This document shows positions 30,450 through 38,600 of a DNA stretch of 38,600 nucleotides, in pieces. Source of the DNA: Bacteroidota bacterium. Its GTDB lineage: Bacteria > Bacteroidota > Bacteroidia > AKYH767-A > 2013-40CM-41-45. The stretch lies in contig PLYJ01000102.1 in assembly GCA_003151745.1 (NCBI GenBank), positions 1 to 38,600 on the forward strand. Reading direction: 5' to 3'. Within the stretch, counting starts at the first letter, position 1, and each line of letters begins with the position of its first letter. Under the pieces are notes generated by a model that made no database searches, was not told the origin of the DNA, and worked only from the letters and a program-made list of their open reading frames with translations. The position numbers and the translations under genes were made by a program.

Positions 30450-31832
30450 ATAGTAAATACTCCACCTAATTATTTTAGGATATTTCTGAATTACTTCGGA
30501 AACACTTCTGCCACGTTGGACATATTGAATTAATTCCATTAGAATAACCGCCATAAATGCAATTAAAAATTGAGTTTTTGTCATCCCGAGATTTAGTTTT
30601 AATGAATGATGCATGAGCTGATATATGCTTCCCTTCATGCCTAAAATAGAATATTTTATAATGTAAAAACCCTCTGCAAGGTTATTTGCTCTTCCAAAAG
30701 TAAAACTCATTACCGTGAAAATAAATGTAATGGTTACGGCAATGAATTTGCCGGTAACAGGAGAAAATTTTGCCCAAAACTTTTTTCTTGATTTGATTGT
30801 GATCATTTCATAGCTTAACGCTATGCCGTTAAATATTCCCCAAAAAAGAAATACCATGCTTGCTCCATGCCACAAGCCGCTTATCGTAAAAGTAATCAAA
30901 ATAGCTATCACCCTTCCCCGCATTCCTATTCTGCGCATCATTAGCGAAAGAGGATTTTATATATATTCATATAGCCATGTAGAAAACGAAATGTGCCATC
31001 TTTTCCAAAACTCGGTTACAGAGCTGGAAGCGAAGGGGCGGTTAAAGTTTATCATCAATTTAAACCCCATTATTTGTGCTATACCGAGAGCCATATCAGT
31101 ATAACCGGAAAAGTCAGCATATAGTTGAAACGTATAAAAGAGTCCGCCAACTAATAAAATTACACCACTGTACTCATGTGGATGATTATAAATCTGATCT
31201 ACTAATGCACCAAGGCGATTAGCAATGACAAACTTTTTAAACATACCCAATGCTAAAAGCTTTAAACCTCCTGTCATGCATACATAAGTAATTTCATACT
31301 TACCATGCAATTGAGGGAGGAGGTTGCGGGGACGTTCAACGGGACCCTGCGCAATTTTCGGAAAGAAGAAAAAATATGTCGCAAAAATTGTAAAATTCTT
31401 CTCCGCTTTCTGGATCTCACTATATACATCCATATTATATCCAATAGCCTGCAAAGTGTAATAAGAAATTCCTGCCGGAATAATAAGATGCAGAAAGGGG
31501 ACAGGGTTGGAGATATTTATTGAATGCAAAATAGTTGTGGTCCATGTGTTGAAAAAATCGAAGTACTTAAATACAAAGAGCATCCCTATATTCACAATAA
31601 AACTTAATGTGAGAATAGCGCCCTTCTTCTTACTCTTTTCCATGAGCACTCCGTTGCAAAAATTAAAGAACACACTGACTGCAAGAACAAAGATTCCTTT
31701 GGGGCTTAGTAAATAATAAAAAACAATGCTTGCCAGGAGTATGAAGACTAGCTTAAGCTTTTTCGGAAGTGAAAAATAGCCGAGGCAAAAAACGGTAAAG
31801 AAGACAAAAAAAGGTAAAGAATTGAATAGCAT
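30381..31832 (-). pseudogene. MBOAT O-acyltransferase (DltB/AlgI-like) interrupted by in-frame TAA
   Basis: Together 483 sense codons, the normal size for AlgI/DltB. Multi-spanning membrane protein: N-terminal LFNSLPFFVFFTVFCLGYF and several helices, PAGISYYTLQAIGYNMDVY, FFFPKIAQGPVERP, then FWKRWHISFSTWLYEYI, a TAA at 30959-30957, and in the same frame NPLSLMMRRIGMRGRVIAI, ISGLWHGASMVFLFWG with the catalytic MBOAT histidine (about residue 322 overall). Family members read EYIY-NPLS here, so TAT or TAC has become TAA. The upstream product lacks the catalytic histidine. A restart at ATGATG (30941) 15 nt on could make a split protein. Either nonsense mutation, base error, or a true two-piece gene. 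Confidence 0.8.
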
Positions 31833-31842
31833 TACTAATTAA

Positions 31843-32100
31843 TTAGGATGCCTGCAGCTTCTTCTGAACGGTGCGCACCATATCCCCTACGTTTTGAAAT
31901 CCTAACATCTCTTTTAAGGAGAACCGAACGTTAAAATGTTTCTCTACTGCAGAAATCATCACCGTATGGTTCAAAGAATCCCATTTATCCACATCACTGG
32001 CTGTGGTTTCCATTTTAACGACAATATTTTCATTCTCGAAAATACGTTTGAATATCTCGTTTACCTGATAAAGAATATCATTCAGTTCCATAGCACTCAT
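31843..32100 (-). CDS. Acyl/peptidyl carrier protein
   Basis: 85 aa four-helix carrier protein. The 4'-phosphopantetheine site is S42 in VDKWDSLNHTVMI. Acidic first helix (LNDILYQVNEIFKRIF) and a recognisable third helix (VGDMVRTVQKKL). It lies between the GNAT and MBOAT genes, 11 nt before the latter, so it is most simply the DltC-like carrier that receives an acyl or aminoacyl group from the ligase at 32815-34302 and presents it to the MBOAT. It is not the housekeeping AcpP judging by the W-D-S-L-N-H variant and the context. Confidence 0.9.
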   Translation of the reverse strand: MSAMELNDILYQVNEIFKRIFENENIVVKMETTASDVDKWDSLNHTVMISAVEKHFNVRFSLKEMLGFQNVGDMVRTVQKKLQAS

Positions 32101-32136
32101 TAAGACAAGAGTTAAAAATTCTGGGCGAAATTACGA

Positions 32137-32805
32137 TTAACGTAATTGTCTCTCCAATATATATTGTGTATCAGACGGGAGCCATTTTAAAATAACCGGG
32201 TCAGGACAATGTTGTTCTTCTATTATTTTATATCCCATCTTTAAATAAATTTCCAAGGCAGAGCGATTCGTTTTCAAAACCCGCATTTGAGAATTCTTCA
32301 AACCTGATTTGCTCTCAAGAAACAAACGTGTTTGTTCTTGCATTAACCTGGTTAAAATTCCCAAGCCCCGAAACTCCGGCAAAGTAAAACAATTTTCAAT
32401 CACTAAAGTCCCTTTAACCGCTTCAAAATGGAGGGCATCCAAAACTTTTTTCTTAGCCTGCGCCTTTAGCATGTTTGCCTTGGGGAAAAAATAATTTAAA
32501 AGAGTCCCCTTCATAACACCGCTTGGCTGGCCGCCTTCACCTTCTATCCATGATGCAATGCACCCGGCAACTTTGCCATCTATTTCAGCAAGAAAATAAT
32601 CGGAAATGCAAAGATCCTGTCCGCGAACATCTTCAGCTATGATATCAGCAAATATTTTTCTCGCATCCTGCTCCGGCATTTCAAATATATTACTGTAGCT
32701 GAATATTTCCGTTCCGCTTTTTTCTGCTGACACAATAGCATCAATAAGAAAGGGAATATCACTTTGAAAAGCCCTGCGGAATTTCAATTCAGGTCCGGGA
32801 TTCAT
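32137..32805 (-). CDS. GNAT family N-acetyltransferase
   Basis: 222 aa. GNAT fold: N-terminal LKFRRAFQSDIPFLIDAIVSA, beta-4/5 FLAEIDGKVAGCIASWI, then a long insertion (KGTLLNYFFPKANMLKAQAKKKVLDALH), acetyl-CoA motif A as FTLPEFRGLGILTRLMQEQ (Q/R-x-x-G-x-G/A pattern), and motif B RVLKTNRSALEIYLKMGYKIIEE. It is encoded between the adenylating ligase (9 nt away) and the carrier protein (36 nt), so it likely belongs to the same operon and may N-acylate the amino acid substrate or finish the product. This addition is not part of the classical dlt operon. Confidence 0.85.
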   Translation of the reverse strand: MNPGPELKFRRAFQSDIPFLIDAIVSAEKSGTEIFSYSNIFEMPEQDARKIFADIIAEDVRGQDLCISDYFLAEIDGKVAGCIASWIEGEGGQPSGVMKGTLLNYFFPKANMLKAQAKKKVLDALHFEAVKGTLVIENCFTLPEFRGLGILTRLMQEQTRLFLESKSGLKNSQMRVLKTNRSALEIYLKMGYKIIEEQHCPDPVILKWLPSDTQYILERQLR

Positions 32806-32814
32806 GACACGAAA

Positions 32815-34302
32815 TTATGCAATTGTCAACAATAGTGCCTTGCGATCAACTTTGCCGTTGGCATTTAGAGGAAACTGATCAACGCTAAGTATTTTGGCAG
32901 GAATCATATAGGGAGGAAGTTTAGTCTTCAGGTAATTGTTTAATTCTTCAAATCCGTATTTATAATTTTCGACAAACATAATTATCTGATTTGCTCCTAA
33001 CTCATTTTGCTGTGCATGAACAACAACGGCATGAGACTTTAGAAACTCCCGCGCATGAAATTCAATTTCACTTAGCTCAACCCTGAATCCCTGAATTTTA
33101 ACCTGGAAATCCAGCCTGTCGGCATAAAAATAATCACCCTCCTCATCACAGAAACAAAGGTCACCTGTTCGGTAATACCTTTTATCCTCAAATGTAAAGA
33201 ATGATTCCTTGTTCTTCAATTCGCTTGTCCAATACCCGGGAGTAATCTGTGAGCCTGACAGGCAGAGTTCTCCTTTCTCCAACGGTGCAATGTGCTTGAA
33301 ATTTTCACCCGCAACGATGGCACCCACATTCTCCATGCATTTGCCGATGCAAACAATTCCATTCAGGCTTTTATTATTGCCGTTTCGGTTTACATCGTAA
33401 GTCATACAGAAAATGGTTGCTTCAGTTGGTCCATAAACATTTTGAATTTCAGCATTCGGAATGCACTTTGCCCATTCCAATACAACATCTTCGTAAAGCG
33501 CTTCTCCGCAAAAGAGTGAATAGCGCATTTTTTTCAAAGCAATCTCGTCGAAGTAAGGACGAAGGTGTGTGAGAATGGAAGGAACAAGCAAAGCAAATGT
33601 GATCTCGTATTTTTCAAATAGCGTATACACATGCATATATTTCATTCCTTCAAACGGAACAGTGTAAACCGAAGCGCCTATGCAAAGTGGCGCCATATAA
33701 CTCATAATAGAAAGATCAAATGTCATATCAAACATTTGAAGGAAACGGTCTTGATGATCTATCTTATAACCTTGAGCATAGAATGCATGCAGAAAAGAAT
33801 TCAGGTTACTAACTGTGATGGGAACACCCTTAGGAACACCGGTGCTGCCGGAAGTAAAAAGGATATAGGCATTTTGGTTACCTGGTAATTCTCTATAGTA
33901 AAAAGCAGCATTTGCTTCCTTTGCTATTGATGTATTGATTTGAGTAATTTTCGATGGAAGAATTTTTATGCCGCCTGTATTCCTGCTGTCCAGAAGAATT
34001 TTTATTTTCGCCAGCGCGATAATGGATTCATTTCGTTCTGCAGGGTGCAAAGGGTTTATAGGAACAAAAGCATGCCCGCTAAATAACACAGCAAATAGGG
34101 ATGCATAGGTTTCGATGTCATCATAGGTTATAATTCCGATATTACAATGTTCTGTTATCCCTGCATCCTGAATCAGCTTTTGGATAATAATGATTTTTTT
34201 CTTGAGCTCATCGTAAGAATAAAAACGATGAGCTATACAAAAAGCCAGCTTAGAAGCAAATTTTTCAAATGAATTTGCAATTCTATTTAATTGATCCTGC
34301 AT
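32815..34302 (-). CDS. Adenylate-forming ligase (DltA-like, loads the carrier protein)
   Basis: 495 aa stand-alone adenylation domain. A3 YILFTSGSTGVPKGVP (147-161), FDMTFDLSIM (191-200), FCGE (264-267), A5 NVYGPTEAT (288-296), A7 YRTGDL (377-382), A8 KIQGFRVELSEIE (402-413), and A10 PLNANGKVDR with K484. The FDLSxM and LFCGE signatures are those of D-alanine:carrier ligase DltA, where the FCGE cysteine contacts the amino acid; D-alanine is therefore a candidate substrate, but specificity cannot be read safely. First gene of a minus-strand operon with GNAT, carrier and MBOAT. Confidence 0.88.
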   Translation of the reverse strand: MQDQLNRIANSFEKFASKLAFCIAHRFYSYDELKKKIIIIQKLIQDAGITEHCNIGIITYDDIETYASLFAVLFSGHAFVPINPLHPAERNESIIALAKIKILLDSRNTGGIKILPSKITQINTSIAKEANAAFYYRELPGNQNAYILFTSGSTGVPKGVPITVSNLNSFLHAFYAQGYKIDHQDRFLQMFDMTFDLSIMSYMAPLCIGASVYTVPFEGMKYMHVYTLFEKYEITFALLVPSILTHLRPYFDEIALKKMRYSLFCGEALYEDVVLEWAKCIPNAEIQNVYGPTEATIFCMTYDVNRNGNNKSLNGIVCIGKCMENVGAIVAGENFKHIAPLEKGELCLSGSQITPGYWTSELKNKESFFTFEDKRYYRTGDLCFCDEEGDYFYADRLDFQVKIQGFRVELSEIEFHAREFLKSHAVVVHAQQNELGANQIIMFVENYKYGFEELNNYLKTKLPPYMIPAKILSVDQFPLNANGKVDRKALLLTIA

Positions 34303-34687
34303 GTATTTTTTCTTTTATTACGAATTATTTAGCTTTATGATTCACACTTCTGGTTAAAAAGGAATTTTAACAAATTCTTATCATTATGAAACGCTTCACA
34401 TTTTAAAATTAAGAAGTTTTTCTAAGTGTACTATGCCATCCAAAAAAACTTTTTATTTGTTTTCCAGGAAATATGTAGGGTCTGACATTTATTTTTTTAA
34501 TGTAATTTATTAAACAAAATGAAAGAATTCAACGAGAGCTGCACTGATATAACGAAATTACAATGATTAAATCCACATTTATTGGTCGCGTCAGCTTCGT
34601 CTGTATGTTATTGAATTCAATGTATTTTAATAACATTCATGTTGAAAACAATCTTTTTTGATTCGGGGCAACGTAATGGATAATTTT
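34303..34687. other. Divergent intergenic region with no recognised gene
   Basis: AT-rich. I found no TAnnTTTG box on the minus strand for the ligase operon, nor any small gene. Two T/A-rich blocks (34478-34510 and 34620-34660) stand out by composition only. Confidence 0.5.
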
Positions 34688-34695
34688 TACATTTG
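34688..34695 (+). promoter_or_regulatory. -7 promoter box for the OmpA/TPR lipoprotein gene
   Basis: TACATTTG matches TAnnTTTG. The leader to ATG 34790 is about 90 nt, long for this window. Confidence 0.45.
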
Positions 34696-34789
34696 CGGCA
34701 AATAATGCTTTTGCAAACATTATAAGTGAGGGGCAATCATTGCATGACAATGGTTAAATAAATCTAATTTTCTAAAACGAAAACAGAAT

Positions 34790-36517
34790 ATGAAAAAGGC
34801 TAAACTTTATTACTCGTTGCCATTGTTAACCGGTATTGCATTAACAGGATGTAATGGGTTAAACAAAATGGTTAAGAACGCTCCGCTTGTGAAGTATGAG
34901 GTTACACCAAACCCGCTTGAACTGCGCGGCGACAGCGTTGCAATCTCCATCAAAGCAACATACCCGGTTAAATATTTCGGAAAGAAAGTGGTTGCTACCG
35001 TTACACCTTACATCAAAACTTCAACAGGCGAAAAGGATTTTAAAGATGTAACCGTTGACGGTGAAAAAGTAGTTAATGCCACCAACAAGGTTGATTACAA
35101 AACAGGTGGAAGCGTTATCTATACTGACAAGATCGCTTACACGCCTGATATGAAAGTGTCTGATGTAATGATCAAGGCAAAAGGAACAGTAGGCAAAACC
35201 TCCAAAGACATTCCTGCAACCAAGATTGCTGATGCAACCATTGTAACGCAGCAGCTTGTGAAGGCAGATGAAAAACCGATCATGGCGCCTGATTCTTTTA
35301 AGAAAGTTATTCCTGTTCCTTTCAACTCGAACATATTTTACCCCATCAATAATGCGAATGTAAACGCTGCTTTAAAAAATAAGAAAGCAGGCCTCAGTAA
35401 TCCGGATGAAATGAAATCAATGAGTGATTTTATAAAAGACGGCATGGGCAGAGCATATACCTTCACGGGCGCGAACATCATGGCGTATGCATCACCCGAT
35501 GGACCGATGCCGCTCAATGAAAAGCTTGCAACCAATCGCGGTGCTTCTTCTAACAAATACCTGAAGGATGCTATGAAGAAGATGAAACTGTCAGACAGCA
35601 CCATGAACTTCTACAATGTAAATCACGTTGCCGAGGACTGGGATGGCTTAAAAGCATTGTTGCAGGCAAGCAACATGACGCAGAAGGATATGATCATCCG
35701 CATTGTTGAAAGCAATTCAGGTGATGCACGTACGCATGAAATGAAGAATATGGGCAAGGCGTTTACTGAGATTGCTGAAACGATGCTTCCAAAGCTGAGA
35801 AGATCAAGGGTAACCATTAACGCAGAAAAGAGAAGCCGCACGGATGAGCAGATTCTTACTCTTGCAAAGTCAACACCTGATTCATTGGACAGCGAAGAGC
35901 TTCTTTATGGCGTCGGTAATCTGACGCAGGACAATGCGCTTAGAATGACCATATATAAAACCGCTGCTGCCAAATATCCAAACGACTGGCGCGCAGCAAA
36001 CAACCTCGGCGCAACACAGATTATTGCAAAAGATGCTGCAAGCGCAAAGGCAAACTTTGAAAAAGCGAATTCACTGTCTGCAAACAATCCTGTTGTGCTT
36101 AACAACCTTGGCGCTGTTGCAGCATTGGGCAGCGACTGGAAAAAGGCTGCTGACTACTACAACCAGGCCAAAGGAGCAGGGAAAGAAGTGAATGAAAACA
36201 TTGCCATCCTTGACATTATGCACGGCGATTATTCTTCCGCTGTTTCCAACTATGGCGATTCAAAAGAATTTAATGCCGCTTTAGCTCAACTCCTTAACGG
36301 TGACAAAGATGGATCATTAGCAACGCTGAATGCCTCTCCAGATGCTTCAACAGGAATCGGTTATTACCTGAAAGCCGTTATCGCTGCACGCAAAGGCGAT
36401 AAGTCAGGCGCCCTCAGCAATCTTAAGTCAGCCATCAGCGCTGATGCCACATTCAGAACATGGGCGAAGGAAGACAGGGAGTTTATTAAATTTCAAAGCG
36501 ACGTAAACAGCTTATAA
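34790..36517 (+). CDS. OmpA-like lipoprotein with C-terminal TPR-type repeats
   Basis: 575 aa. Lipoprotein signal ending at LTGC (C21). An N-terminal beta-rich domain about 30-180 (VKYEVTPNPLELRGDSVAISIKA). A region about 183-340 with OmpA-C-like features: VIPVPFNSNIFYPI, then ITAYASPDGPMPLNEKLA equivalent (IMAYASPDGP) and NRGASSNKYL, where OmpA-like domains contact peptidoglycan; the pattern is diverged with long insertions. From about 390 to the end are TPR-like repeats (YPNDWRAANNLGATQIIAKD, NNPVVLNNLGAVAALGSDWKKA, GYYLKAVIAARKGDKSGAL). Predicted outer-membrane-anchored periplasmic scaffold linking to the wall. Ala/Lys/Asn-rich, suggesting high expression. A strong terminator follows at 36537-36569. 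Confidence 0.85.
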   Translation: MKKAKLYYSLPLLTGIALTGCNGLNKMVKNAPLVKYEVTPNPLELRGDSVAISIKATYPVKYFGKKVVATVTPYIKTSTGEKDFKDVTVDGEKVVNATNKVDYKTGGSVIYTDKIAYTPDMKVSDVMIKAKGTVGKTSKDIPATKIADATIVTQQLVKADEKPIMAPDSFKKVIPVPFNSNIFYPINNANVNAALKNKKAGLSNPDEMKSMSDFIKDGMGRAYTFTGANIMAYASPDGPMPLNEKLATNRGASSNKYLKDAMKKMKLSDSTMNFYNVNHVAEDWDGLKALLQASNMTQKDMIIRIVESNSGDARTHEMKNMGKAFTEIAETMLPKLRRSRVTINAEKRSRTDEQILTLAKSTPDSLDSEELLYGVGNLTQDNALRMTIYKTAAAKYPNDWRAANNLGATQIIAKDAASAKANFEKANSLSANNPVVLNNLGAVAALGSDWKKAADYYNQAKGAGKEVNENIAILDIMHGDYSSAVSNYGDSKEFNAALAQLLNGDKDGSLATLNASPDASTGIGYYLKAVIAARKGDKSGALSNLKSAISADATFRTWAKEDREFIKFQSDVNSL

Positions 36518-36536
36518 ACATTTCAATTCTAAAAGC

Positions 36537-36569
36537 AAATCCCGGCTGCGCAAATGACCGGGATTTTTT
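36537..36569 (+). terminator. Rho-independent terminator
   Basis: 9-bp stem AAATCCCGG/CCGGGATTT with a 12-nt loop, followed by TTTTTT and more T/A, 20 nt after the lipoprotein stop. Confidence 0.9.
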
Positions 36570-36578
36570 ATTTTTAGT

Positions 36579-36586
36579 TAGCTTTG
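36579..36586 (+). promoter_or_regulatory. -7 promoter box for the beta-propeller gene
   Basis: TAGCTTTG matches TAnnTTTG. It overlaps the TTG at 36584, so translation must start later, at ATG 36620. Confidence 0.55.
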
Positions 36587-36619
36587 CGCATTATTTCATT
36601 TCTCTTAAAATATCATATT

Positions 36620-37657
36620 ATGAAAAAAACAATCTCTCTGTTAACCTGTTTAATTCTTCTCAGCATAAACTTTTTAAATGCACAGACGACATCATCTGCT
36701 TATCGCATTGCGAATAAAATCCATGTGGACGGTGATGGTGGATGGGATTACATAACAAGCGATGATGAAACCGGAAGATTGTTTGTGTCGCATGCCTCGA
36801 TGGTGCAGGTGGTTGATGCAGCGCAGCAGAAGGTTGTCGGAACAATACCCGATACGAAAGGGGTGCATGGCATAGCATTGGCCCCCGATCTGAATAAAGG
36901 ATTTGTCAGTTGCGGGAAGGATTCTTCCGTTACTGTTTTTGATCTTAAAACACTGGCTGTCATAGAGAAGGTAATTGTAACAGGCCGCAACCCTGACTGC
37001 ATAGTATATGACGTATATACGCATCGCGTTTTGACTTTTAACGGAGGAAGCTCCAACGCTACAGTAATTGATGCAAAGACCGATAAAGTATTGGGAACTA
37101 TTGCACTGAATGGCAGGCCTGAGTTTGCGGTGAGCAACGATAAAGGAAACATATATGTGAACCTGGAAGACAAAAGCAGCGTGCTGACTATTTATCCTGC
37201 AACGATGAAAACAGGAACAGAAGTTTCTCTTAAACCCGGTGATGGACCCAGCGGAATGGCGATCGATAAAGCGAATAATATTCTCTTTATAGTTTGCGAT
37301 AATAAGCTGATGATGATTCTTGATGCAACAACAGGAAAGATCATTACCAGCGTACCCATCAGTGATCATCCTGATGCTGCGGCTTTCGATCCTTCACTAA
37401 AACGAGCTTATAGTTCAAACGGCGATGGCACGCTAACAGTGGTGCAGGAGGAAAATGCAACTACATTTAAAGTGCTTGAAAATGCAACTACGCAAAAGGG
37501 CGCACGAACCATGGCCGTTAATACAAAAACACATCACGTTTTTCTTCCTGCGGCAGACTACGGTGAAAAGCCCGCTGCATCGGCTGACAATCCTCATCAA
37601 AGGCCACCCGTTAAACCAGGTTCATTTGTCATCCTTGAGGTAACGAATGGAAAGTGA
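36620..37657 (+). CDS. Exported YncE/YVTN-type beta-propeller protein
   Basis: 345 aa from ATG 36620. Signal peptide (ISLLTCLILLSINFLNAQ), then propeller blades with the usual phrases: GRLFVSHASMVQVVDAAQQKVVGTI, LNKGFVSCGKDSSVTVFDLKT, ALNGRPEFAVSNDKGNIYVNLED region, ILFIVCDNKLMMILDATTGKIIT, HPDAAAFDPSLKRAYSSNGDGTLTVV. Seven-bladed YVTN/YncE-like propellers bind proteins or DNA or quinone cofactors; function here is unknown. A Pro-rich segment near the C-terminus (NPHQRPPVKPG) precedes the last strand. A frame extending to TTG 36584 is rejected because that codon lies in the promoter. Confidence 0.88.
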   Translation: MKKTISLLTCLILLSINFLNAQTTSSAYRIANKIHVDGDGGWDYITSDDETGRLFVSHASMVQVVDAAQQKVVGTIPDTKGVHGIALAPDLNKGFVSCGKDSSVTVFDLKTLAVIEKVIVTGRNPDCIVYDVYTHRVLTFNGGSSNATVIDAKTDKVLGTIALNGRPEFAVSNDKGNIYVNLEDKSSVLTIYPATMKTGTEVSLKPGDGPSGMAIDKANNILFIVCDNKLMMILDATTGKIITSVPISDHPDAAAFDPSLKRAYSSNGDGTLTVVQEENATTFKVLENATTQKGARTMAVNTKTHHVFLPAADYGEKPAASADNPHQRPPVKPGSFVILEVTNGK

Positions 37658-37843
37658 TCCCGGAGCAATTGTTCAAACGGATTAATAGTCATTCCCTGGA
37701 TTTCGATAATTGATACTTTGTTTTTTAATAATCAACTGCTATTTTTAAGGGTGTATTTAATAACCAAATAACAGATTCAATCCTTTATCTGAACCTTAAA
37801 TAAATGTCCGGACACAAAACTTCCCGTATAAGAAACGAGTGCA
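37658..37843. other. Intergenic stretch before repeat copy B
   Basis: No gene, terminator or promoter recognised. Confidence 0.4.
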
Positions 37844-38262
37844 TAAAAAGTCTGTCGAAAAATGAAAATAGTCATTAGAACAAAATAATTATTCTTATGA
37901 TTAATGAAAATTCTCACACGAACAAAACTGTTAGTCATAACAACAAAACTTTTGTTCATACGAAAAACAACAATTTTCATACGACTTTTATTAAAAGTCA
38001 TACGAACAAAAGAAAAAGTGGTACGAATAAAACTTTTAATCATACGAAAAATGGAAATAGTCGTATCAATAAATGTTTTGTTGGTATCAATAATGGAAAT
38101 ATTCATACTAAAATTTGTTTTGTTGGTACGACTTTTTGCCTTGTTTTAGTGATTTTGCTTTAAAAACGAAAAAATGGGTTGGAGGAGATGGTGAGAGGTT
38201 ACTGTTTTTAGGGAATTGGGGAAATTGGGTTATGAACTGGGTTTGTTTAGGGAATTGGGAAA
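37844..38262 (+). repeat. ~420-bp inverted repeat element, copy B, with 21-bp-period array
   Basis: Reverse-complement counterpart of 18899-19318, about 90% identical end to end. The array core is about 37908-38130, followed by the conserved GATTTTGCTTTAAAAACG block and two TTTAGGGAATTGGG motifs (38207-38220, 38248-38261) 41 bp apart. The 88-codon frame at 37897-38163 matches that in copy A with 8 amino-acid differences; most nucleotide changes inside it alter the amino acid, which speaks against selection for a protein. Outside 37844-38262 the two loci are unrelated. Confidence 0.9.
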
Positions 38263-38315
38263 GGGGTTTGAATTCTTAAATTTTTAACTGTAATTAAAAA
38301 GTTCTTAATTTCGTT

Positions 38316-38323
38316 TACCTTTG
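38316..38323 (+). promoter_or_regulatory. -7 promoter box near the right edge
   Basis: TACCTTTG matches TAnnTTTG, about 50 nt before the ATG at 38373. Confidence 0.4.
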
Positions 38324-38372
38324 GTTGACCAAGACAAAGCGGCAACTAATGATAATTTTGAATCATTGATTT

Positions 38373-38583
38373 ATGGATAAACAATACAAGCCTAGAAATA
38401 ATTATTACATCTGGATTATTTATGTCGTTTTTGGGTTAGCATGTACAATCTAGGTAAATATAGATTAGACTTTATTATATCGTATTTTACAATCTGTCCA
38501 CTCCTTTTAATTTGGGCGTTTTTTCTAATAGAAATATTTTAATGTTAAATGATAGTGAATTAGTTATAAAAAAGGATCATTAG
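38373..38583 (+). pseudogene. Small membrane protein gene broken into three frames
   Basis: Three short frames follow each other with overlaps: 38373-38453 (MDKQYKPRNNYYIWIIYVVF..., 26 aa), 38441-38542 (MYNLGKYRLDFIISYFTICP..., 33 aa) and 38542-38583 (MLNDSELVIKKDH). The overlaps are ATG...TAG and TAATG. Joined, they read as a cytosolic start, two membrane helices and a LNDSELVIKK strand like the opening of a bacterial PH domain. Each junction needs a frame change, so decay is more likely than three real coupled genes. The end of the window prevents checking what follows. Confidence 0.35.
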
Positions 38584-38600
38584 CGTCTTGTTTAAACTAA

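Noticed and set aside
5781-30959. Reassigned TAA codon in this organism
   Set aside because: TAA ends many intact genes of normal length here (gatA, purQ, typA and others), so the two internal TAA codons are local events.
36692-37369. 225-aa frame antisense to the beta-propeller gene
   Set aside because: Low-complexity Cys/His/Ile composition, and it is fully opposite a well-supported gene.
18899-38262. Composite transposon bounded by copies A and B
   Set aside because: No transposase in either copy, and the enclosed genes are mainly core housekeeping genes.

Overview
The window reads as chromosomal DNA of a Bacteroidota bacterium, probably in or near Chitinophagales/Sphingobacteriales. Evidence: Bacteroidota -7 promoter boxes (TAnnTTTG) in front of many genes, almost no Shine-Dalgarno sequences, type IX secretion C-terminal signals of both kinds (Por-tail type A at 4113-5018, CHU/gliding type B at 24830-25267), outer-membrane barrels, and the SDR-type threonine dehydrogenase common in that phylum. 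Genus assignment is inference.

Layout. 1-158 holds a 21-bp-period array cut by the window edge, followed by a mostly gene-free stretch. 731-9015 (+) carries gatA, a LysM lytic transglycosylase, a T9SS cargo protein, a YjbR-like protein, a DUF502 membrane protein, a Kir-type K+ channel and an M28 peptidase, with a nonsense-interrupted YXWGXW gene on the minus strand. 9138-10025 is a possible barrel protein. 10029-17816 (mostly -) carries a LytTR response regulator with its HisKA_2-type kinase, purQ, an unknown coiled-coil/winged-helix protein, a glutaminyl-cyclase-like M28 lipoprotein, cysS and threonine dehydrogenase. 18061-18791 has two small unknown genes. 19542-25267 carries trhO, an outer-membrane barrel, coaX, tRNA-Phe, two REC-only regulators flanking tadA, and a minimal type B T9SS protein. 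25439-28846 has a polytopic membrane protein and typA. 29002-34302 is a Dlt-like acyl-transfer cassette: SGNH protein, MBOAT interrupted by TAA, carrier protein, GNAT and adenylating ligase. 34790-37657 has an OmpA/TPR lipoprotein and a beta-propeller protein. The right end has repeat copy B and a decayed small membrane gene.

Two kinds of unexplained repeat DNA stand out. First, a roughly 420-bp element occurs twice in inverted orientation (18899-19318 and 37844-38262). Its core is eleven units with an exact 21-bp period (two helical turns), several of them 17-bp palindromes that keep symmetry while changing sequence. The array at 1-158 has the same 21-bp period but a different sequence. Second, many gene boundaries carry a hairpin-like dyad whose arms are each built of short words repeated at 7, 8 or 9 nt, with a different word at different sites. 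Some of these have entered coding sequence: inside cysS, and in the signal-peptide regions of two exported proteins.

Most housekeeping calls are firm from conserved motifs. Functions of the repeats, the Dlt-like cassette's substrate and the reality of the two internal TAA codons cannot be settled from this sequence alone.
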